Positions 9,145 through 16,574 of a stretch of 64,000 nucleotides of DNA are shown piece after piece. Positions within the stretch are counted from its first letter, which is position 1, and each line of letters opens with the position of its first letter. The notes beneath the pieces are model-generated. The model ran no database searches. It saw nothing but the letters and a program-made list of their open reading frames with translations, and had not been told where the DNA came from. The stretch is taken from positions 62,001-126,000 of the forward strand of contig OY969798.1 of assembly GCA_963703165.1 (NCBI GenBank), written 5' to 3'. Both the position numbers and the translations under genes were made by a program. This stretch comes from JBQTKD01 sp963703165. Its GTDB lineage: Bacteria > Actinomycetota > Actinomycetes > Sporichthyales > Sporichthyaceae.

Positions 9145-9342
9145 CTATGCGACGTGGGCGCGCCGGAATTCCTCCAGCGCGTCCTCGGGGATGTGCGCGA
9201 TGCCTTCGACCATCACGACCCCGATGCGGCGCTCGACAACCGCCTGGGCAAGCTCGATCCCGGCGATGCCACTGGCTCGGGCAGCCTCCGCGAGGGTCAA
9301 CGCGCCCATGCGATGGGCCTTGTCTGCGATCGACTCCGTCAT
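9145..9342 (-). CDS. Small helix-turn-helix/excisionase-like protein
   Basis: 65 residues, start overlapping the stop of the preceding 59-residue gene by ATGA. Residues 14-60 read as a short DNA-binding fold: LTLAEAARASGI (helix-turn-helix), then RRIGVVMVEGIAHIPEDAL, which resembles the wing of MerR/excisionase-type domains. The tight coupling to a second tiny protein is the layout of toxin-antitoxin or small regulator pairs, but neither product matches a toxin I know. Read outward it ends nine bases from the DUF3885 remnant. Confidence 0.6.
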   Translation of the reverse strand: MTESIADKAHRMGALTLAEAARASGIAGIELAQAVVERRIGVVMVEGIAHIPEDALEEFRRAHVA

Positions 9343-9518
9343 CTGGCGCCTCCCTCTTCGAAAAGCTTACGGTGCAGAACGACGATTTGGTGCTCTACGC
9401 CTGCGAGGCAACTCAGCGCTTCGAGTTCGATGAGGGCGTCCCGAGCGTTCTCGAGATCCCACAGCAGGACTGTCGCCTCCTCGAGGGTGAAGGTGACGCG
9501 TGGAGGTGGAGTTGTCAT
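9339..9518 (-). CDS. Small helical protein, first gene of a two-gene operon
   Basis: 59 residues, mostly helix (TLEEATVLLWDLENARDALI, then EHQIVVLHRKLFEEGG). No known domain. It has a leaderless promoter: TAGGGT at 9531-9526 on this strand, seven bases before the ATG. Its stop overlaps the next gene by four bases. Could be one half of a toxin-antitoxin or regulator pair; unproven. Confidence 0.6.
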   Translation of the reverse strand: MTTPPPRVTFTLEEATVLLWDLENARDALIELEALSCLAGVEHQIVVLHRKLFEEGGAR

Positions 9519-9693
9519 GTGCCGGACCCTAGGTGGACGGTCGGACAAAGTTGGATCCGCCGAGCGCCGCATCCCGAGCGTGGACGAGTGCACGGTCCGA
9601 CGACCCGATCGCGGTTGCCGCGACCATCTCCACGCTGCCCGCGGAACTGGTGCCGCCCTCGCCCGGCTCTGCGCCTTGTAGCGTCTGGCACAC

Positions 9694-11352
9694 ATGAGCG
9701 CGACGTTGACTGCCAAGGGCCTCTCGGCCGCACATGGCGACCGGACCCTGTTCTCGAACCTCGATCTGGTGCTCGCGCCGGGCGACGTCGTCGGTGTCGT
9801 CGGGGCGAACGGGGCCGGGAAGTCGACGCTGTTCAAGCTGCTCGCCGGGCTGGAGAGACCCGCGGAGGGGCAGCTCGCGCTCTCGCCCCCCGGGGCGATC
9901 GTCGGCTACCTGCCGCAGGAGTCCGACGCGGTACCGGGGGAGACGCTGCTCGCCTTCCTCGAACGTCGGACAGGTGTGGGCGCGGCACAACTGGCACTGG
10001 ACGACGCCGCGGACGCCCTCGGCGAGGGGCGCGCGATCGGCGGGCTCAGCGCCGAGGACGCGTACAGCCTCGCGCTGGAGCGCTGGCTCTCGCTCGGTGC
10101 CGCCGACCTGGAGGAACGCAGCAAGGCGACGCTGGACGACGTCGGGCTCGCGGTCGACCTCGTCGTCGAGATGACGACCCTCTCGCGCGGGCAGGCGGCA
10201 CGCGCCGGCCTCGCGTCGCTGCTGCTCTCGCGCTACGACCTGTTCCTGCTCGACGAGCCCACGAACGACCTCGACCTCGACGGCCTCGACCGGCTCGAAC
10301 GCTTCACGACCGGGCTGCGCGTCCCAGTGGCCGTCGTGAGCCACGACCGCGAGTTCCTCGCCCGCACCGTCAACCGGATCGTCGAACTCGATCTCGCTCA
10401 ACAGAAGATCTCCGTGTTCGGCGGCGGGTACACCGCCTACCTGGCCGAACGGGAGATCGCCCGGCGTCGCGCCGCCGAGGCTTACGACGAGTACGCCGAC
10501 CGGGTCGGGGACCTCACCGAACGTGCCCGCATCCAACGGGCGTGGATGGAGAAGGGCGTCAAGAACGCCCACCGCAAGGCCGCCCCGGACAACGACAAGA
10601 TCGGGCGCAAGTTCCGCTCCGAGGCGACGGAGAAGCAGGCGGCGAAGGCCCGGCAGACGGAGCGTCTGATCGAGCGCCTCGAGGTGGTGGAGGAACCGCG
10701 TAAGGAGTGGAAGCTGCAGATGGAGATCGCCGCGGCGCCCCGCGCCGGGGCGATCGTGGCGACGGTGAACGGCGCGGTGGTGCGCCGTACCGGCTTCACC
10801 CTCGGGCCGGTGACGTTGCAGATCGACTGGGCCGACCGCGTCGCGATCACCGGACCCAACGGTGCGGGGAAGTCGACCCTGCTCGCGGTGCTGCTCGGCC
10901 GGCTCGCCCCGGACGAGGGATCGGCGACGCTCGGCCCCGGCGTGCGGGTCGGGGAGATCGATCAGGCACGCTCGTCGTTCCTCGACGGCACCACGCTGCT
11001 GCGCGCCTTCGGTGCCCAGGTCCCCGACCAGCCCGAGGCCGACGTCCGTACCCTGCTGGCGAAGTACGGCCTGAAGTCCGATCAGGTCCTGCGGCCGGCC
11101 GCGAGTCTGTCGCCGGGCGAACGCACGCGCGCGGGGCTCGCGCTGCTGCAGGCACGCGGGGTCAATCTGCTCGTCCTCGACGAGCCCACGAACCACCTCG
11201 ACCTGCCGGCGATCGAACAACTGGAGGAGGCGTTGGACTCCTACCCCGGCACCCTCCTGCTGGTCTCGCACGATCGACGGCTGCTCGAGGTCGTCCGCGT
11301 CAACCGGCGCGTGGGCGTGGACTCCGGCACCATGCGCGAACTCCCCGCCTGA
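9694..11352 (+). CDS. ABC-F family ATPase (duplicated ABC domains)
   Basis: 552 residues with two ABC domains and no membrane part. First Walker A is GANGAGKST (37-45), second GPNGAGKST near 387; both domains have LLLSRYDLFLLDEPTNDLD / LLVLDEPTNHLD Walker B-type motifs. The linker holds the basic helix pair typical of ABC-F proteins (RAWMEKGVKNAHRK). The signatures are LSRGQ and LSPGE rather than LSGGQ. ABC-F proteins act on the ribosome, some as antibiotic resistance factors, others as translation factors; which applies here is open. A near-leaderless TAGCGT (9679-9684) precedes the ATG. It sits in the insert between arc and dop. Confidence 0.92.
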   Translation: MSATLTAKGLSAAHGDRTLFSNLDLVLAPGDVVGVVGANGAGKSTLFKLLAGLERPAEGQLALSPPGAIVGYLPQESDAVPGETLLAFLERRTGVGAAQLALDDAADALGEGRAIGGLSAEDAYSLALERWLSLGAADLEERSKATLDDVGLAVDLVVEMTTLSRGQAARAGLASLLLSRYDLFLLDEPTNDLDLDGLDRLERFTTGLRVPVAVVSHDREFLARTVNRIVELDLAQQKISVFGGGYTAYLAEREIARRRAAEAYDEYADRVGDLTERARIQRAWMEKGVKNAHRKAAPDNDKIGRKFRSEATEKQAAKARQTERLIERLEVVEEPRKEWKLQMEIAAAPRAGAIVATVNGAVVRRTGFTLGPVTLQIDWADRVAITGPNGAGKSTLLAVLLGRLAPDEGSATLGPGVRVGEIDQARSSFLDGTTLLRAFGAQVPDQPEADVRTLLAKYGLKSDQVLRPAASLSPGERTRAGLALLQARGVNLLVLDEPTNHLDLPAIEQLEEALDSYPGTLLLVSHDRRLLEVVRVNRRVGVDSGTMRELPA

Positions 11353-11393
11353 GATCCCGACCTGATCGGTCCACAGAGTCGAAAGGCCCGCCG

Positions 11394-11867
11394 ATGTTGC
11401 TCACCAGCCTCGACCACGTCGCGGTCCTGACCGCGGACACCGACGCCTTCGTCGAGTTCTTCGCCGACGTCTTCGGCGCGGAGTCCCGCGCGGTTCCCGA
11501 CCTGCCGCCGGACATGCGCCTGACGATGGTCGACATCGGTGGGCACAGCGAACTGAACGTGTTCCAGCTGCACGGGAACACCGAGGCCGCCCGGCAGGTA
11601 CCGATGTTCGGCCGCGGCCGGCTCGATCACCTGGGCCTGCGCGCGGCATCGATGGAGGCCTTCGAGACGGCCCGGGAACGCCTTGTCGCCCGCGGCGCCT
11701 CCGACGGCTTCGTCACCGACTTCGGGCCGGTGCTGAGCGTCTTTTTCATCGGTCCCGACGGGCTGGAGGCCGAGGTCTGCGTGCCGAACCCGGAGGCGAT
11801 CCCGGGCCGGTTCAACCCGCCGGGGACCCCGTCGCGTCGCTTCCACCCGGAGACCGACCCGGTCTGA
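11394..11867 (+). CDS. VOC-superfamily (glyoxalase-like) protein
   Basis: 157 residues with two beta-alpha-beta-beta-beta units. Candidate metal ligands are His8 (LDHVAV), the His of LDHLGL near residue 81 and the Glu of GLEAEVCV near 127, the spacing seen in methylmalonyl-CoA epimerase and glyoxalase-like enzymes. The substrate cannot be told. ATG with AAAGG about seven bases upstream, 41 bases after the ABC-F gene, so probably in its operon. Confidence 0.8.
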   Translation: MLLTSLDHVAVLTADTDAFVEFFADVFGAESRAVPDLPPDMRLTMVDIGGHSELNVFQLHGNTEAARQVPMFGRGRLDHLGLRAASMEAFETARERLVARGASDGFVTDFGPVLSVFFIGPDGLEAEVCVPNPEAIPGRFNPPGTPSRRFHPETDPV

Positions 11868-11961
11868 CCGAACCGCCCATTCGGGCGAATGGCGCTTACA
11901 ACGGGCAAGTCGGTGGGTTCTACTCGGCTCGTAACGAAGCGCCACCTCGGATCGGAGCCCC

Positions 11962-12411
11962 ATGTATCTCTCGCGCGCGTTGTCCGTGACCCTGGCGGCC
12001 ACCTGCCTCGCCGCCCTCCCGTCGGCTGCCGGTGCCGTGACTGCCGGCGACGCCCCGGGCCACCAGAAGGACGGCCCGACCCGCATCGTGATCTGCAAGT
12101 TCGGCCTGGACACCTTCGACGTCTACGCCGACGGCGGGCTGTACAGCGACGGCGGTTCGATCCGCCACGCCAGCCTGTCCCAGGGCAAGCGCAAGTGCAC
12201 CGACTGGGGCACGGTTCAGCCAGGCATCTACGACCTCGGTTTCGCCCAGCGCATCGCCTCGGAGGCCAAGGTCGTGGTCCGGGCCAAGCTCATGGTCCGC
12301 GGCAAGATCGTGAAGAAGACGTTCGACGGTGAGGGCGTGATCAACGCGCTCGTCCGCAAGGGCGACACCGTCCGCCTGAACCTCTACACCGAGCGTCACA
12401 GCGGTCACTGA
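11962..12411 (+). CDS. Small secreted protein of unknown function
   Basis: 149 residues with a signal peptide (1-25, LPSAAGA). Mature part contains two Cys (VICKFGL, RKCTDW) that could form a disulphide, and beta-rich basic repeats (VVVRAKLMVRGKIVKKTF). No domain recognised. GAGCCCC precedes the ATG. Its stop codon forms the base of a hairpin, and a second terminator follows, so the transcript ends before dop. Confidence 0.75.
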   Translation: MYLSRALSVTLAATCLAALPSAAGAVTAGDAPGHQKDGPTRIVICKFGLDTFDVYADGGLYSDGGSIRHASLSQGKRKCTDWGTVQPGIYDLGFAQRIASEAKVVVRAKLMVRGKIVKKTFDGEGVINALVRKGDTVRLNLYTERHSGH

Positions 12412-12435
12412 CACGCCCCCGGCGGGGGCGTGTCA
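12409..12435 (+). terminator. Stop-codon hairpin
   Basis: Perfect 12-bp stem TGACACGCCCCC with GGGGGCGTGTCA around a 3-base loop; the TGA is the stop of the small exoprotein. No T run. Confidence 0.6.
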
Positions 12436-12450
12436 CACGCGAACGAAGAG

Positions 12451-12491
12451 GTGAGGCGCCGCGGGTCACCGTGGCGCCTCACCCGCGTTTT
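12451..12491 (+). terminator. Rho-independent terminator before dop
   Basis: GTGAGGCGCC (12451-12460) pairs with GGCGCCTCAC (12473-12482), followed by CCGCGTTTT. It isolates dop from the inserted genes. Confidence 0.75.
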
Positions 12492-12583
12492 CGGGGGTCC
12501 GATTGCCTGCCGGAAGCAGTCCGGGACGCCGCGCCCGGGGCGCTTTGTCGGCGGCCGACAGCCCGGATGTCGGTGCGGGCAAT

Positions 12584-12589
12584 TACGCT
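12584..12589 (+). promoter_or_regulatory. -10 element of leaderless dop
   Basis: TACGCT ends six bases before the dop ATG (12596), predicting a leaderless message. Confidence 0.5.
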
Positions 12590-12595
12590 GCCTGT

Positions 12596-14110
12596 ATGAG
12601 TGTCTGGCGCGTGATGGGTCTGGAGACCGAGTACGGGGTCTCGGTGCCCGGGCAACCGAGCGCGAACGCGATGCTGATCTCCTCCCAGGTGGTCAACGCC
12701 TACGCGACGGCGACGTCGCGTGCGCGCCGAGCCCGGTGGGATTTCGAGGAGGAGAATCCGCTTCGTGACGCGCGCGGATTCGACCTCGCCCGGGACCTGG
12801 CGGACTCCAGCCAGCTGACCGATGAGGACGTCGGCCTGGCCAACGTCATCCTCACCAACGGTGCTCGGCTCTACGTCGACCACGCCCACCCCGAGTACTC
12901 CTCGCCCGAGTGCACCAACCCGCGAGACCTCGTGGCCTGGGACAAGGCCGGCGAGCTGGTCATGGCCGCCGCCGGCGAGGGTGCCTCGCGCATCCCGGGC
13001 GCCCAGACGATCAACCTCTACAAGAACAACACCGACAACAAGGGCGCCTCCTACGGCACCCACGAGAACTACCTGATGCAGCGTTCGACCCCGTTCGCGG
13101 AGATCGTGCGCCACCTGACTCCGTTCTTCGTCTCGCGCCAGGTCGTCACCGGCGCGGGCCGCGTCGGTATCGGGCAGGACGGTCGCGGCCAGGGTTTCCA
13201 GATCAGCCAGCGCGCGGACTTCTTCGAGGTCGAGGTCGGCCTGGAGACCACCCTGAAGCGGCCGATCATCAACACCCGCGACGAACCGCACGCCGACGCC
13301 GAGAAGTACCGCCGGCTGCACGTGATCATCGGCGACGCGAACCTCGCCGAGGTCTCGACGTACCTCAAGCTCGGCACTACCTCGCTGGTGCTGTCGATGA
13401 TCGAGGACCGCTTCCTCTCCGCGGACCTGTCGGTGGCCGGCCCGGTCCAGACCTTGCACCAGGTCTCGCACGACCCGAGCCTCAAGCACCTCATGACCCT
13501 GCAGTCCGGTCGGAAACTGACGGCCGTTCAGTTGCAGATGGAGTACTGCGAGCAGGCCCGCAAGTACGTCGAGGACCGCTACGGCGCCGACGCGGACGAC
13601 GTCACGCAGGACGTGCTCAACCGCTGGGAATCGGTGCTGACCCGCCTCGCGACCGACCCGATGAGCCTGTCCCGCGAGTTGGACTGGGTCGCCAAGCTCG
13701 AACTGCTCAACGGCTACCGCGAGCGCGACAAGGTGGACTGGGATGCCCCGCGCCTGCACCTGGTCGACCTGCAGTACTCCGACGTGCGCCCGGACAAGGG
13801 TCTGTACAACAAGCTCGTCTCCAAGGACCGGTTCGAGCGCATCGCCACCGACGCGAAGACCTCCTGGGCAATGACCAACCCGCCGGAGGACACCCGCGCA
13901 TACTTCCGCGGGCGCTGCCTGGACCAGTACCCAGACGACATCGCGGCCGCCTCCTGGGACTCGGTCATCTTCGACCTCCCCGGCCGGGACTCGCTCCAGC
14001 GGGTACCGACCCTCGAGCCGCTGCGGGGGACCCGCAAGCACGTAGGGGATCTGTTGGACCGCTGCGCAACCGCCGAGGAACTACTCCGGGTGCTCTCCGG
14101 CAACGGATAG
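12596..14110 (+). CDS. dop: Depupylase/deamidase Dop
   Basis: 504 residues, carboxylate-amine ligase fold shared with PafA. GLETEYG (8-14) carries the Mg-ATP glutamates; Asp95 in LYVDHAHPEYSSPE is the nucleophile-site Asp of the family; the extra segment around residues 41-62 (ARRARWDFEEENPLRD) is the Dop-specific loop that PafA lacks. Dop removes Pup from proteins, and in species with Pup ending in Gln it also deamidates Pup. Pup here already ends in Glu, so only depupylation is required. The ATG is placed by the leaderless promoter and by alignment with PafA's N-terminus. Confidence 0.96.
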   Translation: MSVWRVMGLETEYGVSVPGQPSANAMLISSQVVNAYATATSRARRARWDFEEENPLRDARGFDLARDLADSSQLTDEDVGLANVILTNGARLYVDHAHPEYSSPECTNPRDLVAWDKAGELVMAAAGEGASRIPGAQTINLYKNNTDNKGASYGTHENYLMQRSTPFAEIVRHLTPFFVSRQVVTGAGRVGIGQDGRGQGFQISQRADFFEVEVGLETTLKRPIINTRDEPHADAEKYRRLHVIIGDANLAEVSTYLKLGTTSLVLSMIEDRFLSADLSVAGPVQTLHQVSHDPSLKHLMTLQSGRKLTAVQLQMEYCEQARKYVEDRYGADADDVTQDVLNRWESVLTRLATDPMSLSRELDWVAKLELLNGYRERDKVDWDAPRLHLVDLQYSDVRPDKGLYNKLVSKDRFERIATDAKTSWAMTNPPEDTRAYFRGRCLDQYPDDIAAASWDSVIFDLPGRDSLQRVPTLEPLRGTRKHVGDLLDRCATAEELLRVLSGNG

Positions 14111-14188
14111 GCGGCTCGTCCCGTCCGGGTTTATCAGTATTTGTCCGCGCCTGCGCCCAGAACCGCCTCGCCCGAAGCGCCCGACGGG

Positions 14189-14194
14189 TAAAGT
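14189..14194 (+). promoter_or_regulatory. -10 element of pup
   Basis: TAAAGT upstream of pup with an AT-richer tract before it; the leader would be about 50 bases. Suggests pup can be transcribed apart from dop. Confidence 0.4.
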
Positions 14195-14252
14195 CGAATC
14201 ACGGTCGGTGCCGACCGGCACGGAGAACGTGCAGACGCGAAGGAGTCCCGCC

Positions 14253-14468
14253 GTGGCGACCAAAGACAGCGGTGGCGGTCAGCAGCAGGCCAAGAAGTCC
14301 GAGCAGGAATCGGAAGAGGCTCCGCAGGCAACGGAGACCACCGACCTGACCGAACGGCACGAGAAGCTGTCCGACGACGTCGACTCGATCCTCGACGAGA
14401 TCGATGAAGTCCTCGAGGAGAACGCCGAGGAATTCGTGCGCTCGTTCGTACAGAAGGGCGGCGAGTAG
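14253..14468 (+). CDS. pup: Prokaryotic ubiquitin-like protein Pup
   Basis: 71 residues, disordered and Gln/Glu-rich, with the helix-forming stretch LSDDVDSILDEIDEVLEEN that binds the Arc coiled coil and the tail VRSFVQKGGE. Encoded C-terminus is Gly-Gly-Glu, so PafA can link it through the Glu side chain to substrate lysines without prior deamidation. GTG start with AAGGAG (14240-14245) seven bases upstream; the frame stays open further 5' but that part is not Pup-like. A 15-bp hairpin separates it from prcB. Confidence 0.97.
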   Translation: MATKDSGGGQQQAKKSEQESEEAPQATETTDLTERHEKLSDDVDSILDEIDEVLEENAEEFVRSFVQKGGE

Positions 14469-14499
14469 CCGTAGGGCCACTGCCTCAACCTGACCTTCC

Positions 14500-14533
14500 G
14501 AACGCACCGCTCCCATCGGGGAGCGGTGCGTTC
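14500..14533 (+). terminator. Strong hairpin between pup and prcB
   Basis: Perfect 15-bp stem GAACGCACCGCTCCC with its complement around the tetraloop ATCG. No T run follows, so it may be a partial terminator or an mRNA-stabilising element that sets a high Pup to core ratio. Confidence 0.7.
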
Positions 14534-14556
14534 GTTCATCTCCGAACGCCGGTCGG

Positions 14557-14562
14557 TAGGGT
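14557..14562 (+). promoter_or_regulatory. -10 element of prcBA
   Basis: TAGGGT after the hairpin; start near 14569 would give a 33-base leader with the prcB ribosome site. Confidence 0.45.
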
Positions 14563-14601
14563 TGCGGCGAGTCGAGTCCGGCGATGGATGGAAGGCAACG
14601 C

Positions 14602-15438
14602 GTGACAACGATCCCCGACGGCAGCGGACGAGTCCCCGCAGCCTTCTTGAACCAGGGAACCTCCTCGTTCACCGAGTTCCTGTCCTCGTATTCGCCGGAG
14701 CTGTTGCCGCACCGGCGAGCGATCCCGGCCGGCGCGCACATCGAGGCGCCGCACGCCACGACGATCGTGGCCGCGACCTTCCCGGGCGGCGTCATCATCG
14801 CCGGCGACCGGCGGGCGACGATGGGCCACATGATCGCCCAGCGCGACATCGAGAAGGTCTTCCCTGCCGACGAGTACAGCTGCGTCAGCATCGCCGGCAC
14901 CGCGGGTATCGGCCTGGAGATGACCCGGCTGTTCCAGGTCGAACTGGAGCACTACGAGAAGATCGAGGGCACGACGCTCTCGCTGGACGGTAAGGCGAAC
15001 CGCCTGTCCACGATGATCCGCGGCAACCTCGGCCTGGCGATGCAGGGTCTGGCGGTCGTGCCGCTGTTCGTCGGCTACGACCTCGACGCGCAGATCGGCC
15101 GGATCTTCAGCTACGACGTCACGGGCGGTCGGTACGAGGAGCACGGCTACCACTCCGTCGGCTCCGGCTCGATCTTCGCCCGCGGCGCACTCAAGAAGCT
15201 GCATCGCGTCGACATGTCCGCCGACCAGACGATTCGCGTCCTCGTCCAGGCGCTCTACGACGCCGCCGACGACGACTCCGCCACCGGCGGCCCGGACCTC
15301 ACCCGCTCGATCTGGCCGGTCGTCTACGTCATCACCGCCGACGGCGGCCGTCGCGTTCCCGACGCCGAGGTCGGCGACGTGGTCCGTTCGGTCGTCGAAG
15401 GTCGGATGACCGAACCGGACGGTCCGCACGCCGGCTGA
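14602..15438 (+). CDS. prcB: Proteasome beta subunit PrcB
   Basis: 278-residue precursor. The N-terminal 52 residues are the propeptide; autocleavage would expose the catalytic Thr53 in HATTIVAATFPGG. GDRRATMG and the IEKVF Lys complete the N-terminal nucleophile site. The residue before the Thr is Ala rather than the Gly commonly found there. Seven beta subunits form each inner ring of the 20S core. The GTG at 14602 has GGAAGG six bases upstream; the ATG at 14584 is an alternative adding six residues. Confidence 0.96.
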   Translation: MTTIPDGSGRVPAAFLNQGTSSFTEFLSSYSPELLPHRRAIPAGAHIEAPHATTIVAATFPGGVIIAGDRRATMGHMIAQRDIEKVFPADEYSCVSIAGTAGIGLEMTRLFQVELEHYEKIEGTTLSLDGKANRLSTMIRGNLGLAMQGLAVVPLFVGYDLDAQIGRIFSYDVTGGRYEEHGYHSVGSGSIFARGALKKLHRVDMSADQTIRVLVQALYDAADDDSATGGPDLTRSIWPVVYVITADGGRRVPDAEVGDVVRSVVEGRMTEPDGPHAG

Positions 15439-15519
15439 TCCTCGGCCAGAGCCTGCAGCCGACCAGACACAGCCCGCGTTCCCTGTCTCGACCACGCCAG
15501 CCCGAGAGGACCCACCGCG

Positions 15520-16365
15520 GTGACGACGCCGTTCTACATCTCGCCCGAGCAGATCATGAAGGACAAGGCGGACTACGCCCGTAAGGGCATTGCCCGCGGT
15601 CGGTCCGCGGTCGTGCTGCAGTACCAGGACGGGATCCTGCTGGTCGCCGAGAACTGGTCGCCGGCCCTGCACAAGATCTCCGAGATCTACGACCGGATCG
15701 GCTTCGCCGCCGTCGGCCGGTACAACGAGTTCGAGAACCTGCGGATCATGGGCGTGCGTGTCGCCGACCTGCGCGGGTACTCCTACGACCGCCGCGACGT
15801 GACCGCCCGCGGGCTGGCCAACGCCTACGCGCAGACCCTGGGCACGATCTTCTCCTCCGGCGGCGAGAAGCCGTTCGAGGTCGAGCTCGTCGTGGCCGAG
15901 GTGGGCGACAGCGCGGCCGACGACCAGATCTTCCGCCTGACCTACGACGGCTCCGTCGCCGACGAGCACGGCTGGATGGTGATGGGCGGCCAGACCGAGC
16001 CGATCGGCACCTACCTCGAGGCCAACTACCAGGAGGGCCAGACGGTCGAGCAGGCCCTGGCAGTGGCCGTGCGAGCGCTCGGCGAGGGCAACCCCGGCCC
16101 TGACGGTCCGCGCGTCATCGTCGCCAATCAACTCGAGGTCGCCGTCCTCGACCGCAACCGACCCAAGCGCAAGTTCAAGCGGCTGACCCGCGCCCGCCTC
16201 GAGGAGATCCTCGGCGCCCTCCCGGCCGGGTCCTCCGACTCACCGGGTTCGGAGTCCGCCAAGGCCGGACAGGCAGCGACCGACGCCGGACGTCCGCCCG
16301 TCGGCCCCCAGCCCCCGAAGCCCGGCAGCACCGACACCGGCACCGGCGACGGCCCCGCCCTCTGA
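15520..16365 (+). CDS. prcA: Proteasome alpha subunit PrcA
   Basis: 281 residues. Alpha-type subunit without an active-site Thr; the N-terminal gate region begins MTTPFYISPEQIMKDKADYA as in actinobacterial PrcA and forms the outer ring where Arc docks. The C-terminal 45 residues are a Pro/Ser/Gly-rich disordered tail. GTG with GAGAGGA nine bases upstream, 81 bases after prcB. A very large hairpin terminator ends the prcBA transcript. Confidence 0.96.
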   Translation: MTTPFYISPEQIMKDKADYARKGIARGRSAVVLQYQDGILLVAENWSPALHKISEIYDRIGFAAVGRYNEFENLRIMGVRVADLRGYSYDRRDVTARGLANAYAQTLGTIFSSGGEKPFEVELVVAEVGDSAADDQIFRLTYDGSVADEHGWMVMGGQTEPIGTYLEANYQEGQTVEQALAVAVRALGEGNPGPDGPRVIVANQLEVAVLDRNRPKRKFKRLTRARLEEILGALPAGSSDSPGSESAKAGQAATDAGRPPVGPQPPKPGSTDTGTGDGPAL

Positions 16366-16397
16366 CCGCCGGCCGCTCTTCGGCAAGGCCAATTCGT

Positions 16398-16480
16398 AAG
16401 GGACGTCGTCCCCAGCAGCAGCATGTCAGCCGGTATACGGGCTGACATGCTGCTGTACGGGACGACGTCCCTTCGGTTTT
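16398..16480 (+). terminator. Large rho-independent terminator after prcA
   Basis: 15-bp outer stem (AAGGGACGTCGTCCC with its complement), a 3-base internal mismatch, a 16-bp inner stem and an 8-base loop, followed by CGGTTTT. It separates prcBA from pafA. Confidence 0.92.
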
Positions 16481-16561
16481 CGTCGGACCTCGCCTGGGAG
16501 TCGGCTGATTTCGACTCGGCGTCGTCGGACCCGTCTGCACACGCGAGTGATCAGTGCCGCG

Positions 16562-16567
16562 TACTGT
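16562..16567 (+). promoter_or_regulatory. -10 element of leaderless pafA
   Basis: TACTGT ends seven bases before the pafA ATG at 16575. Confidence 0.5.
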
Positions 16568-16574
16568 GACGCGT

